This document shows, piece by piece, positions 44,870-53,277 of a DNA stretch of 64,000 nucleotides (positions are counted from its first letter, which is position 1; each line of letters starts with the position of its first letter). Position numbers and translations under genes: made by a program. The DNA comes from Proteobacteria bacterium ST_bin12 (GTDB taxonomy: Bacteria; Pseudomonadota; Gammaproteobacteria; Burkholderiales; Methylophilaceae). The stretch is taken from contig MSXP01000007.1 of the NCBI GenBank assembly GCA_002083635.1, forward strand, positions 124,001 through 188,000, read 5' to 3'. The notes under the pieces are model-generated. The model had not been told where the DNA came from and made no database searches. It worked only from the letters and a program-made list of their open reading frames with translations.

Positions 44870-46495
44870 CTACCTAGGTGGCAATCCATCAAACTCCGTA
44901 ACCGCCTCAGGCCCTGCAACGCCCTCTGCATCTACCAAGCGCAAACGTAAAGTTTGTTTTCCGTATTCACGCAGTAAAAAATCAAAACGTCCATTTAAAC
45001 CTACTGCCTGCCACACATTTTTTTGATGGTTTTGCTCGTTATCCAAAGTCGCCTCGTAAAAAAAGCCTAAGGGTGGGTTGAGCGTGTTAATAAATACTCT
45101 ATTTTCAATCACACGCGCAACAAGCTGGCTGATATCAGGCGCGGGTGGTTTGGGCTTATAAACAAAATGATTGATTGCTGAATAAGGGCCTTTTTCTGAT
45201 TCATTAAGGCTGGCTAAACGCCAAAAATATCGGCCTGGCTGCAGTGAATTTTCTAAGGTAAATTGCGTGTTAACTATCTGTTGCGCCATCACTACTTGTT
45301 TAAATTCGGTATCATTTGCTAGCTCAAGCTGATAGCTGCTTGCTTGATTGACACTACCCCAGCGCAGTGTAGGCATAGGTTCTCTGATTGTTTCTGCAGC
45401 AGCAGGATAAACAATCGCTGGGGCATACGGCTTGGCGTTTAGCGAAAATGTATGCACTGCATCAAACCCTTCAAGCCCCAAACTATCTTTTGCACGCATT
45501 TTTAAAGTGTATTGCCCATCTGGCAAATCAACAAAAGTTAACTGCCCAGATTGGCTGATATTTTCGGCGGCCAACATATTCAATTGCGCATCTTGAAACA
45601 CACTGCCAACCCATGCAGTGGCACCTTTTTGTGCGGGAAGTTCAAATTCAACAGGCAATGACTCAAATTGAGCATTAAGCTTAGAAACATCTGGTGCAGC
45701 CAACAACTGCACTGGTGGCAATGGTGCATTTCCATCCTCAGACAAGCTGCCGTAGCCTTTATCAATAGCCACCTCTTGCCCCGCTGCGGCTAGTGCAACT
45801 TGGCCAGACAATGTTTCTTGGCGAACTGTTTGCGATTCAGCAGACACCCTGAAACTTGTGCCGCGCACTGCTGCCACTGCCGTTGGCGTAAAAATTTGCA
45901 TGCTATTGCCTGGCGTATGGGCTGGATTGGCCTCAATTTCAACACCACCTTGCTGCAAACGTAATTTTGTATCTACCATACCGCCACCGCTATACATACT
46001 AAGCGTATCTAGCTTTAATGTTGAGCTGGGCTGCATCGTCACAATAGAGCCATCAGCAAAACGAATATTTAATTTACTTCTTGCAATAGTTTGCAGCTCA
46101 GCGCCCACATTAAGCTTTTGCCCAACGGTAATGGCTTGTCTCGATTTGTCGCTATTGATTATAAATGCGCCGCCAGAAGCAAAAATAACTTCTGCTTGCG
46201 CAGGCACTTGCTTAAGCAAATGCAAAGGAACCCGAATTTTGCTGCCAATTGGCATACGGTATGGATTTTTAATAAGATTGAGCTTTTGTAAAATGTGCCA
46301 ATCATCTGGGTTAACTAAATGGCGATTGCCAAAATGAATAAGCGTGTCGCCAGGGCGAACTCGGTATAGCCATTCTGGTGAGTTTAGCGATGCATTTTCT
46401 GCTGCAAATAAGGGCAGACAAAGTTGCGGTATAAGTAAAACAAAAAGCATAATTCTTTTCATTATCAGCAACTTAAAATCCATGTGATTAATCAT
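44870..46495 (-). CDS. Periplasmic LysM-FecR domain protein
   Basis: Up to 541 residues, with a hydrophobic signal peptide (MKRIMLFVLLIPQLCLPLFA). Domains in order: LysM (YRVRPGDTLIHFGNRHLVNPDDW...IGSKIRVP), a FecR-like beta domain (GAELQTIARSKLNIRFADGSIVTMQPSS to TAVAAVRGTSFRVSAE) and fibronectin-like repeats in the C-terminal half. It probably sits at the cell wall and acts as a sensing or scaffold partner of the CHASE2 kinase. Starts at 46495, 46483 and 46462 are all possible; 46462 best fits the signal peptide. Confidence 0.87.
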   Translation of the reverse strand: MINHMDFKLLIMKRIMLFVLLIPQLCLPLFAAENASLNSPEWLYRVRPGDTLIHFGNRHLVNPDDWHILQKLNLIKNPYRMPIGSKIRVPLHLLKQVPAQAEVIFASGGAFIINSDKSRQAITVGQKLNVGAELQTIARSKLNIRFADGSIVTMQPSSTLKLDTLSMYSGGGMVDTKLRLQQGGVEIEANPAHTPGNSMQIFTPTAVAAVRGTSFRVSAESQTVRQETLSGQVALAAAGQEVAIDKGYGSLSEDGNAPLPPVQLLAAPDVSKLNAQFESLPVEFELPAQKGATAWVGSVFQDAQLNMLAAENISQSGQLTFVDLPDGQYTLKMRAKDSLGLEGFDAVHTFSLNAKPYAPAIVYPAAAETIREPMPTLRWGSVNQASSYQLELANDTEFKQVVMAQQIVNTQFTLENSLQPGRYFWRLASLNESEKGPYSAINHFVYKPKPPAPDISQLVARVIENRVFINTLNPPLGFFYEATLDNEQNHQKNVWQAVGLNGRFDFLLREYGKQTLRLRLVDAEGVAGPEAVTEFDGLPPR

Positions 46496-46528
46496 TATTT
46501 GAGGCGAAATTTCTGTCTTTTGATATGG

Positions 46529-47212
46529 TTAAGTAAGGCGTTCTAAGCGATAACCTTGGTGATAAACTGAAATTAATCGCCAGCCATACTGAGGTAGCAA
46601 GTTTAATTTATTGCGCAAATGGCTTACATGCACATCTATCGTGCGAGTATCAATATTAGGTGTTGTGCCCCACACCACTTTGGTTAGATGCGCCCGCGAT
46701 AACAGCACATCGATGTGTCCAAAAAAGTATAAAGCCAGCTCAGTTTCTTTCTCTGTTAGCTTAACGGCCTCAAGATTAATCATAAATTTTCTTTTGATAA
46801 AATCTACTTTTAAATGGCCATAATCTACTGATTCTATGAGATTTTTAGCTGGATGAGCCCTACGGTAAAGGGCATTAATTCTGGCATTTAATATGCTGGT
46901 GCTAGGCGGTTTAACAATATAATCATCTGCGCCCGCTTCCATCATTTTTACAATATCTTCTTCGGCATCGTGACCGGTTAAGAAAATAACGGGTGGTACA
47001 GCGCTTCTTAATTTTAAGCTGGCCAATACTTCTGGGCCGCTCATATCAGGCACTTCCCAATCAAAAAGGCATAAATCAAATGTGTCGCTGGTCACCGCTT
47101 TTAAACAATCACGGCCGGTTAAAAAGTGTTTTACTTCGTGCCCTTCAGCAGTTAAAGCATGAATTATTTCGTCTGCAAAGTGCTGGTTATCTTCTAAAAA
47201 TGCTATTTTCAT
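46529..47212 (-). CDS. OmpR-family response regulator
   Basis: A 227-residue regulator. The receiver holds the acidic pair near residue 8, phosphoacceptor D51 (LFDWEVPDMSG) and the conserved Lys in IVKPPS; a winged-helix DNA-binding domain follows (LTEKETELALYFF, DTRTIDVHVSHLRNKL, GYRLERL). It lies between the H4MPT block and the FecR/kinase pair, starting 24 bases after the CitG-like stop, so its gene may be read through from the C1 genes. Confidence 0.92.
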   Translation of the reverse strand: MKIAFLEDNQHFADEIIHALTAEGHEVKHFLTGRDCLKAVTSDTFDLCLFDWEVPDMSGPEVLASLKLRSAVPPVIFLTGHDAEEDIVKMMEAGADDYIVKPPSTSILNARINALYRRAHPAKNLIESVDYGHLKVDFIKRKFMINLEAVKLTEKETELALYFFGHIDVLLSRAHLTKVVWGTTPNIDTRTIDVHVSHLRNKLNLLPQYGWRLISVYHQGYRLERLT

Positions 47213-47236
47213 TGCAACCCTTTATTCACGGCATTA

Positions 47237-48109
47237 TTAGCCATCGTTCTCATTAAACAATTGATTAACACTATCAACAAACAAGGCTGCCACTGTTAAA
47301 TCGGCGCTGGTACCAGGGTTAATCTGCTTTTGTTTAAATGTATTATCCCACGCCAGTAGCTTGCCTTGATACAGTTTAGGGTTGTCTGAAATGTTAAACA
47401 TTGTTAAATGCTGCTTGGCCTGCTGTTGAATATCTGCCGCGATTTTTTCGCCATGTTTTCGCACAATATGCGAATCAGGGAATGCTGCCAAAAAAGTTAA
47501 GTAAACTTGTGTAGTTACCCAAGCAGCATTTTTAGCTTCCTTTTGTGATTGCAATATTGGCATGCCTAAGTTAAAAATCGCATCAAAATTGCTGTGATAT
47601 TGCGCCGCAACCATATCGCGCTTGCTGGCCGCTTGCATGGCTTGCAGCAAGGTGCAACTGGCAGGTTGATTCACGTCGTATTGGCTTGCAGAGCCGAGCC
47701 CAGCAGGTTTAGCCAGCGCAATCGCATTAAAAGCTTGAGTGGCATCATCTATTGTGGTGTGATTTAAGACATGTTTTAGACGATTAAAAAAGCGATCGTG
47801 ATTAGGCATTAATGCGGCATGCACCAAAGGCGCGCACAGTAAAATAATACCTAAGTTGGTATTGCAGGCGACTGCTTTTTGCGTGGCTTCTACACTTTGC
47901 AAAATACGTTGCCCTAATGTTAAATCAGGCAAAGCAATGACCTGAGCAACCACATTAGCGCTTTTAATAAAATCATGAATCGTCATGCCGTGACCATCGG
48001 CAAAAATATGCACATTACCTGGCTTTAATGCTTCCAGTTCTGCAATGCAAGCGGCTTTAAAAATCTGGCTGATTTTCTGGTTAAGTAATTGACTTTTATA
48101 GCGAGTCAT
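47237..48109 (-). CDS. CitG/MdcB-like protein of the H4MPT cluster
   Basis: A 290-residue helical protein of the triphosphoribosyl-dephospho-CoA synthase family, with EALKPGNVH near the N-terminus, CNTNLGIILLCAPL, and NPGTSADLTVAALFV at the C-terminus. There is no citrate lyase or malonate decarboxylase here; the family member found in methylotroph H4MPT clusters is thought to serve that cofactor, perhaps in a ribosyl transfer step, but the reaction is unassigned. It starts 4 bases after the RimK-like gene. Confidence 0.83.
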   Translation of the reverse strand: MTRYKSQLLNQKISQIFKAACIAELEALKPGNVHIFADGHGMTIHDFIKSANVVAQVIALPDLTLGQRILQSVEATQKAVACNTNLGIILLCAPLVHAALMPNHDRFFNRLKHVLNHTTIDDATQAFNAIALAKPAGLGSASQYDVNQPASCTLLQAMQAASKRDMVAAQYHSNFDAIFNLGMPILQSQKEAKNAAWVTTQVYLTFLAAFPDSHIVRKHGEKIAADIQQQAKQHLTMFNISDNPKLYQGKLLAWDNTFKQKQINPGTSADLTVAALFVDSVNQLFNENDG

Positions 48110-48113
48110 AAGT

Positions 48114-49010
48114 TTACAAACGTTTTAAACAATCATCCACTAACACTTGTGCAATATCGATTTTGACCACACTTTGCAAACCACGCCACGCAGGAATACT
48201 ATTCACTTCTAACACATAAAGTACGCCATTTTCATCACGAATAATGTCCACACCGCAATACGCAATATCCACAACTTTAGCGGCTTGTTCAGCTAGGTGA
48301 TTAACTTCAGCATCGTCAACAGCTTCACATTCTGCGCCAAGCGCAACATTATGCAGCCAACTTTCCCCTCTGCGACGCATGGCCGCAATCGCTTGATTAT
48401 CAATCACAAACACACGGTAATCATGCGTTGACTTAACCATTTTTTGCAGGTAAAAAACACCATCCACATATTGATCCATTGGCAAAGGTAACGGTTTATT
48501 GATCAGCCGAACGCCGTGCCCTTGTGAGCCGAATAATGGTTTGATTATTAATGGACTTTTAGCGTTAACTTGTTGAGTTTGAATGATTTCATGCGCAATG
48601 AGGCGCGATTCACATACCCATGTTTGTGGCGTTTGAATAGCAGCCTGATGCAACAAAAAGCTAGTCATGGCTTTGTCTACCGTGCGCTCAATCGCTTTGG
48701 CATCATTATAAATCAGCACACCTTGCATTTTTAACATATGCAGCACGTTTAAGCGCGTGGTAATTTGTTGCAAAGTACCGCCCGCAATGCCGCGCACAAA
48801 AGCTATTTTGGGTGATTCATCAAAGTGCGGAATTTGAATGTGCGGCGATTGAAGGGACAAATCAATCACACAATCTCTTAATGAAACAAAAACCGCTTCT
48901 ACGTCTCGCTTGGCGAATGCATCCGATAATTGCGCGCCATGCCAGCCACCTTTGGTGTCTACTTCATCGGTAAAAATAGGGATGCTCATTAAAAGCGGCC
49001 TACGCGCCAA
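48114..49010 (-). CDS. RimK-like ATP-grasp ligase (MptN-like)
   Basis: A 298-residue ATP-grasp enzyme of the RimK group: VDKAMTSFLLHQAAIQTPQTWV, PLIIKPLFGSQGHGVRLI, then AYCGVDIIRDENGVLYVLEVNSIPAWRGLQ with metal-binding acidic residues. Archaeal MptN of this family adds glutamate to H4MPT, so a glutamyl ligase role for the pterin or furan cofactor is likely. The start at 49010 overlaps mch by 11 bases; ATG 48989 (MSIPIFTDE) just past the mch stop is an alternative. Confidence 0.84.
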   Translation of the reverse strand: MARRPLLMSIPIFTDEVDTKGGWHGAQLSDAFAKRDVEAVFVSLRDCVIDLSLQSPHIQIPHFDESPKIAFVRGIAGGTLQQITTRLNVLHMLKMQGVLIYNDAKAIERTVDKAMTSFLLHQAAIQTPQTWVCESRLIAHEIIQTQQVNAKSPLIIKPLFGSQGHGVRLINKPLPLPMDQYVDGVFYLQKMVKSTHDYRVFVIDNQAIAAMRRRGESWLHNVALGAECEAVDDAEVNHLAEQAAKVVDIAYCGVDIIRDENGVLYVLEVNSIPAWRGLQSVVKIDIAQVLVDDCLKRL

Positions 49011-49962
49011 AAGATTGGTCTAATAAATCCTCATTAAACGAACCGCCAAAGAAACTGTTTCCCGTGCTTAAGTTGGTAATCGTCACTTTTGCGGGCGAAA
49101 ATAATAGCGGGTCGATTTGATAAAAATCCATATTCACCGCTTTAAACACTTCTGCAAATGGTTTGCCGTAATCTTTTGAGGCACAACTCGGTAACTCTGC
49201 TGCTAATTTTTTGGCGGCTTCATCGCTACATTGCGCAAATAGTTGCACAAAACCACCAAATAAAATCGCATCATTGGTGCGCCCCATGCCCGTTAAAAAA
49301 TCAGGGCTAGGCGGTGGCAAAGGCGCACTGGCGATTCCATCGATAAGCTGATTGAGTGGAAAATGCAAAGTATGCAATTTATGTAAAGCGACTTCTAATA
49401 CGCGCGCCACAATTTGCACAGTGCCAGCCAAACTGCGCGTGGGCGTTAAAATAAATGTCAAATTTTCGGGCTTGATTTTTGTATCACGCGCAACTTTTTC
49501 GATGACTTCAAGCGGCGGGATTTTATCTGTTTCTAAAACCAGAACAGTTTTTTGTGCGCTGTCTTTGTATTGCAAATCTTTGAAAATATCTTCACGTTGC
49601 GCAATGCTGCGCGCAGGGCCAGAACCGAGCGAAAAAAACTTCTCATGACTCAATGCCCAGCCTGCATATTGGCTACCTAAACAAGCTAAAACAGGTTGTT
49701 TTGCCGTCACCTGAAGACCACTTAACCAGTTTTTAAAGCCAAAATTTTGTGTAAAAGTTACCTGCCCCAAGCCACCCATGCAGATTTTTGCAATGCGCCG
49801 CCCTGCTTCTAAGCCGCCAGTCGCATCAATACCAGCATCAATGATGGTTGCGCCAGCGCTATGTTTAATTACACTTAAATTCAGCAAATCTGCATCGTTA
49901 ATCAGCGCTTCCAATAAAGATTGCGAGAGCTGGTTAACGCTTATTTTATGAGTGTTTTGCAT
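49000..49962 (-). CDS. mch: Methenyl-H4MPT cyclohydrolase
   Basis: A 320-residue enzyme converting methenyl-H4MPT to formyl-H4MPT in formaldehyde oxidation. Diagnostic stretches are ATIIDAGIDATGGLEAG, ICMGGLGQV, LGSGPARSIA and TGMGRTNDAILFGG. Length matches family members. It lies between an ATP-grasp gene and the RimK-like gene, overlapping the latter, in the same operon as mtdB. Confidence 0.97.
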   Translation of the reverse strand: MQNTHKISVNQLSQSLLEALINDADLLNLSVIKHSAGATIIDAGIDATGGLEAGRRIAKICMGGLGQVTFTQNFGFKNWLSGLQVTAKQPVLACLGSQYAGWALSHEKFFSLGSGPARSIAQREDIFKDLQYKDSAQKTVLVLETDKIPPLEVIEKVARDTKIKPENLTFILTPTRSLAGTVQIVARVLEVALHKLHTLHFPLNQLIDGIASAPLPPPSPDFLTGMGRTNDAILFGGFVQLFAQCSDEAAKKLAAELPSCASKDYGKPFAEVFKAVNMDFYQIDPLLFSPAKVTITNLSTGNSFFGGSFNEDLLDQSFGA

Positions 49963-49993
49963 AACAGTCTTTCTATTGAATCATTCAAGCGTA

Positions 49994-51124
49994 TCACAGG
50001 CTGGCCGCTCTTTGTAACACCTTTTTCTTGGCTAGCTTTACCGTACGCGCTTCTGCGATTACGCTGCAGATCGGCATGCCAGCGGGTATCACACTATTGG
50101 GCTGCGGAATATCGCTCACCCATTCTGGCCAATCCATATCCACCGGTACTTTGGCTTGCTTGTTTGCATAAATAATCTGTATCGCGCGCGATTTTTTGTC
50201 AATAACAGGCCAATCGCTTAATTGCCCTAAACAAGCTGAAACATGCGATGCAAACAAATTGCCACGCTTTGCTTGATACAAACCAACTGAAGCACTTAAA
50301 CGTGGATTGATTTCCAGCATAAAGACATCATCGCCTTGCAGCAAAAAATCACAGCTATTAAGGCCTTTTAGAGCAAAATTTTGCGTGAATGCAGCAATAA
50401 ATTCCATTAATTTATTTTGAGCAATTTCAGATAACGGCATTTGACTAACGGCACCGCCAAATCGATAAGGTGACAATAAAGTTGAGCTACACCATTGTTC
50501 ATTAAACCCTATTATCAATGCCTTATTGCCATCTGCCAAAAACAAACACGAAATAGGCGTGCCAGCTTGTATCTTCTGATAATAAACCGCAGGACTTAAC
50601 CCTAAATTTAAGGGGAAAAAATTGAACGGACCTAAATTTAATGGAAAGACTGTTTTAATATGCTCGCCGCCACTGGCGCCAATCGTTTTTTGCAACCAGC
50701 CAATTGTGTTGGATGGCTTTTCAAATACAGTTTTAGGGTATGGCATCGCAAATAAATCGCACAGTGCAAAAAATGATTGTGGCTGCTTGCACTGTTTAAT
50801 CGCTTCTGCATGATTACCAATAATGGGTAAAATTAAGGCAATTTCATCCAATAAATCGGGTTGCGCTTCAAAGCCAGCACCATAAGTAAACCCAATAGAA
50901 TTGTTTAATTTAAGTTGATTTAATGCGTTAAGTAGTTGTTTTGCGTCAAATTGCCCTTGTTGCGCATCAATTTGAATCACTTTTTTTGCTATTAACTGCG
51001 TATCAACATCGGCAAAACAATCGATTGCGATGACGTCAAAACCAGCTTCTAATGCCGCTTGCACATAGGCGCGGCTAGAAATCGCCGCGATAATAATGAC
51101 TTGATTCACCAAAAATTTAGGCAA
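49994..51124 (-). CDS. ATP-grasp protein of the H4MPT cluster with internal duplication
   Basis: A 376-residue ATP-grasp protein with an N-terminal Rossmann-like subdomain (IIIAAISSRAYVQAALEAGFDVIAIDCFAD), the central GASGGEHIKTV loop and the metal-binding end DDVFMLEINPRLSASVGLY. It is linked to H4MPT genes in methylotrophs but its substrate is not known. Residues around 155-175 contain FPLNLG twice, ten residues apart, matching a 30-base repeat in the DNA, a local tandem duplication next to the ATP-binding loop. It lies 9 bases after mtdB. Confidence 0.83.
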   Translation of the reverse strand: MPKFLVNQVIIIAAISSRAYVQAALEAGFDVIAIDCFADVDTQLIAKKVIQIDAQQGQFDAKQLLNALNQLKLNNSIGFTYGAGFEAQPDLLDEIALILPIIGNHAEAIKQCKQPQSFFALCDLFAMPYPKTVFEKPSNTIGWLQKTIGASGGEHIKTVFPLNLGPFNFFPLNLGLSPAVYYQKIQAGTPISCLFLADGNKALIIGFNEQWCSSTLLSPYRFGGAVSQMPLSEIAQNKLMEFIAAFTQNFALKGLNSCDFLLQGDDVFMLEINPRLSASVGLYQAKRGNLFASHVSACLGQLSDWPVIDKKSRAIQIIYANKQAKVPVDMDWPEWVSDIPQPNSVIPAGMPICSVIAEARTVKLAKKKVLQRAASL

Positions 51125-51133
51125 AAAATAGTG

Positions 51134-52027
51134 TTAAGTTGAAGCTGCTCTAGCGATATCAAATGCATGATTGTAGGCAAGGTGCACCGCATGCTCAGCT
51201 TGCAGCATTTGTTGCAACATGGTTTGCTGCGTTTTGTATTTTAGCTGACCAATCGCCAGCGCACCTAACCCAACAATTTGCGTATCGGCAATGAATTGGC
51301 CATCGCTCATCACGTCCACGCCTGCCGCGCCAGAAGGCGCAACGGCATTCACATCGGCGATAATCTTGAGTGTTTTAGAATCACTAAAATGCGCATGCTC
51401 CAGCACCCTAATACCTGCAGCAGCGGCGCAAATAGCAACTGTGGCGCTTCGCAAAATCTGTGTTTTTTTTGCATCGTCCGTACCGTCTACCACTTGCAAA
51501 CTTAACCCATATTTTGCATGTAATTCAGCTGCGTAATCTTGCATTTGCGCTAATTCTTTATGTGCGACCAATTGCACAATTGCGCCTAGAGATGCCGCAA
51601 TTAAAGCAACTGTGCTACCAACAGCTCCGCCTGCACCAAAAATTGCTATGGTTTGCTTAGCAAGCGTTTGTTGATTCGTTTTGAGTAAAGCATCCACTTT
51701 AGCCAGCATGGCTGCAGCGGTGGTAAACGCGCCTGATGGATCTGCAAATGTCGACATTTCAAATGGCGTAAACATGGCGCTTTTGGCGGTTTGCTGCATG
51801 GTCAGCGCCAAGTGAATATCGCGCCCGCCAATAAATAGCGCTTCGCGCTTAATGCCTGATGGACTGCGCGAAAAAATCGCATCTTGTGTCAAGGCTGCAA
51901 CTTCGTTCAATTCGACATTGGTATACGGCATAATTTTGTCAAACCCCGCGTCATACGCCATGTTTACATCAAATGGGCTAGCGTTTTTAGCGGCGGTGAT
52001 TAAATGTAGTATAGAAACTTTTTGCAT
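51134..52027 (-). CDS. mtdB: NAD(P)-dependent methylene-H4MPT dehydrogenase
   Basis: A 297-residue dehydrogenase oxidising methylene-H4MPT to methenyl-H4MPT. It has SPFDVNMAYDAGFDKIMPYTNVEL, ALTQDAIFSRSPSG, FIGGRDIHLAL and the Rossmann loop AIFGAGGAVGS, closer to MtdB than to MtdA, which uses tetrahydrofolate too. It sits next to the product-using mch gene, separated by one ATP-grasp gene, and 28 bases after beta-RFAP synthase. Confidence 0.94.
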   Translation of the reverse strand: MQKVSILHLITAAKNASPFDVNMAYDAGFDKIMPYTNVELNEVAALTQDAIFSRSPSGIKREALFIGGRDIHLALTMQQTAKSAMFTPFEMSTFADPSGAFTTAAAMLAKVDALLKTNQQTLAKQTIAIFGAGGAVGSTVALIAASLGAIVQLVAHKELAQMQDYAAELHAKYGLSLQVVDGTDDAKKTQILRSATVAICAAAAGIRVLEHAHFSDSKTLKIIADVNAVAPSGAAGVDVMSDGQFIADTQIVGLGALAIGQLKYKTQQTMLQQMLQAEHAVHLAYNHAFDIARAAST

Positions 52028-52055
52028 AATTTTGCTTTGAATAGATACGTTTAAA

Positions 52056-53054
52056 TTAGCTTAAATCAATATCCGCGCCAGTATTTTTGGCTTGCATCAA
52101 TTGAAAATGTAGATTCGATTTTAAAAACTGGGATTGTAATTGAGCGAGCATTGCATTCGCTTTAATCTCATCTTCAAATATCGCAAATCCAGTCGGCCCC
52201 CAAGAGCTTTGCCCTGCACAAATAATGCCTTGTTGATTTAAATAATTGAGCACAGCTGCTACTTTAGCACTTTTATAATGCCCACCCTGCGCGGCTGAAA
52301 AATACTCTCCGGTAGCTAATTGCAAGACATGAATCGCTTGCGAAAATTGTGCATAATCATGCTCAACGATTGCAGGCAAAGCTTGCATCAAAACACGATG
52401 GCTTAAGGCTTGCGCAGTGGCCAAATCTGCATTACTTAAGGCTTCAAAAGCTTGCAGTTCCGCATCGCCAGATAATCCTTGATTGTGATAATCTAATATT
52501 AATAAAACTGGCCATTGTTGTGGAAAAACGTGCCGCGCAATAATCGGCGGTGTTCGTTGATTATTTTGATAATGTGCACTCCTGCCACCATCCAGCACCA
52601 AACCACCTTGCTCAAATGTACCAATCCCAACCCCGGAGCGGCGGCCTCTGCTTGAGATGGCAGCCAATTCTGCGGTGGTCAAATTCAAATCAAATAAAGC
52701 ATTAATGCCAGCACCGATCGCTAAAGCCATTTGTGTACCAGAGCCTAAACCAGCATGCTCAGGAATATTCTCTTCTACTTTAATCGAAAAGTTAATGCTA
52801 ATTTTTAGTTGATTTTTGAAATTTTCGACGATTTTAGCTACATAATTAAGATTTTTAGCGTCAATTAACGTTTTTTCACTCTTAAATATGGTTAAGTTTG
52901 TAATTGGTGCTTGTAAAGCCAAGCCTAAACTTCCAAATAGTCGCCCTTGGCTACCATTTAAATCAACAAAACCCATATGCAAGCGCGCGGCAGTTTTCAC
53001 GGTGACTTTTTGAAGCTGTAACTCTTTTGAAAATAAGGGGCTTAGCTGATTCAT
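52056..53054 (-). CDS. mptG: Beta-ribofuranosylaminobenzene 5'-phosphate synthase
   Basis: A 332-residue GHMP-kinase-fold enzyme that condenses p-aminobenzoate (or 4-hydroxybenzoate) with PRPP, the committed step of H4MPT synthesis. The N-terminal TAARLHMGFVDLNG and the glycine loop ENIPEHAGLGSGTQMALAIG are family hallmarks, and GQSSWGPTGFAIF marks the C-terminal half. As the first gene of the minus-strand H4MPT block it probably follows the promoter in the 223-base gap to ppsA. Confidence 0.93.
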   Translation of the reverse strand: MNQLSPLFSKELQLQKVTVKTAARLHMGFVDLNGSQGRLFGSLGLALQAPITNLTIFKSEKTLIDAKNLNYVAKIVENFKNQLKISINFSIKVEENIPEHAGLGSGTQMALAIGAGINALFDLNLTTAELAAISSRGRRSGVGIGTFEQGGLVLDGGRSAHYQNNQRTPPIIARHVFPQQWPVLLILDYHNQGLSGDAELQAFEALSNADLATAQALSHRVLMQALPAIVEHDYAQFSQAIHVLQLATGEYFSAAQGGHYKSAKVAAVLNYLNQQGIICAGQSSWGPTGFAIFEDEIKANAMLAQLQSQFLKSNLHFQLMQAKNTGADIDLS

Positions 53055-53277
53055 GGCAGTGCTTGATTATTTCGCGCTTAACAATTTTCATTATTTTAGC
53101 TTAATCCAACTAGATTATGATGCATTAGCTATTTTTAGACTGCTTAATCCAATGATGTAACGTGACATTAACGGGCTAATTTGGCACAATAACAGTTATA
53201 AACAATTAAATAAAAGTAGTGCACACATTGATGAAGCACTATTAATCTAAATCTTCTGCAAAAATTAAGGGATCAGC

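Noticed and set aside
45858..46337. Plus-strand open frame of 159 codons
   Set aside because: Lies fully within the LysM-FecR gene in antisense and has no start signal.
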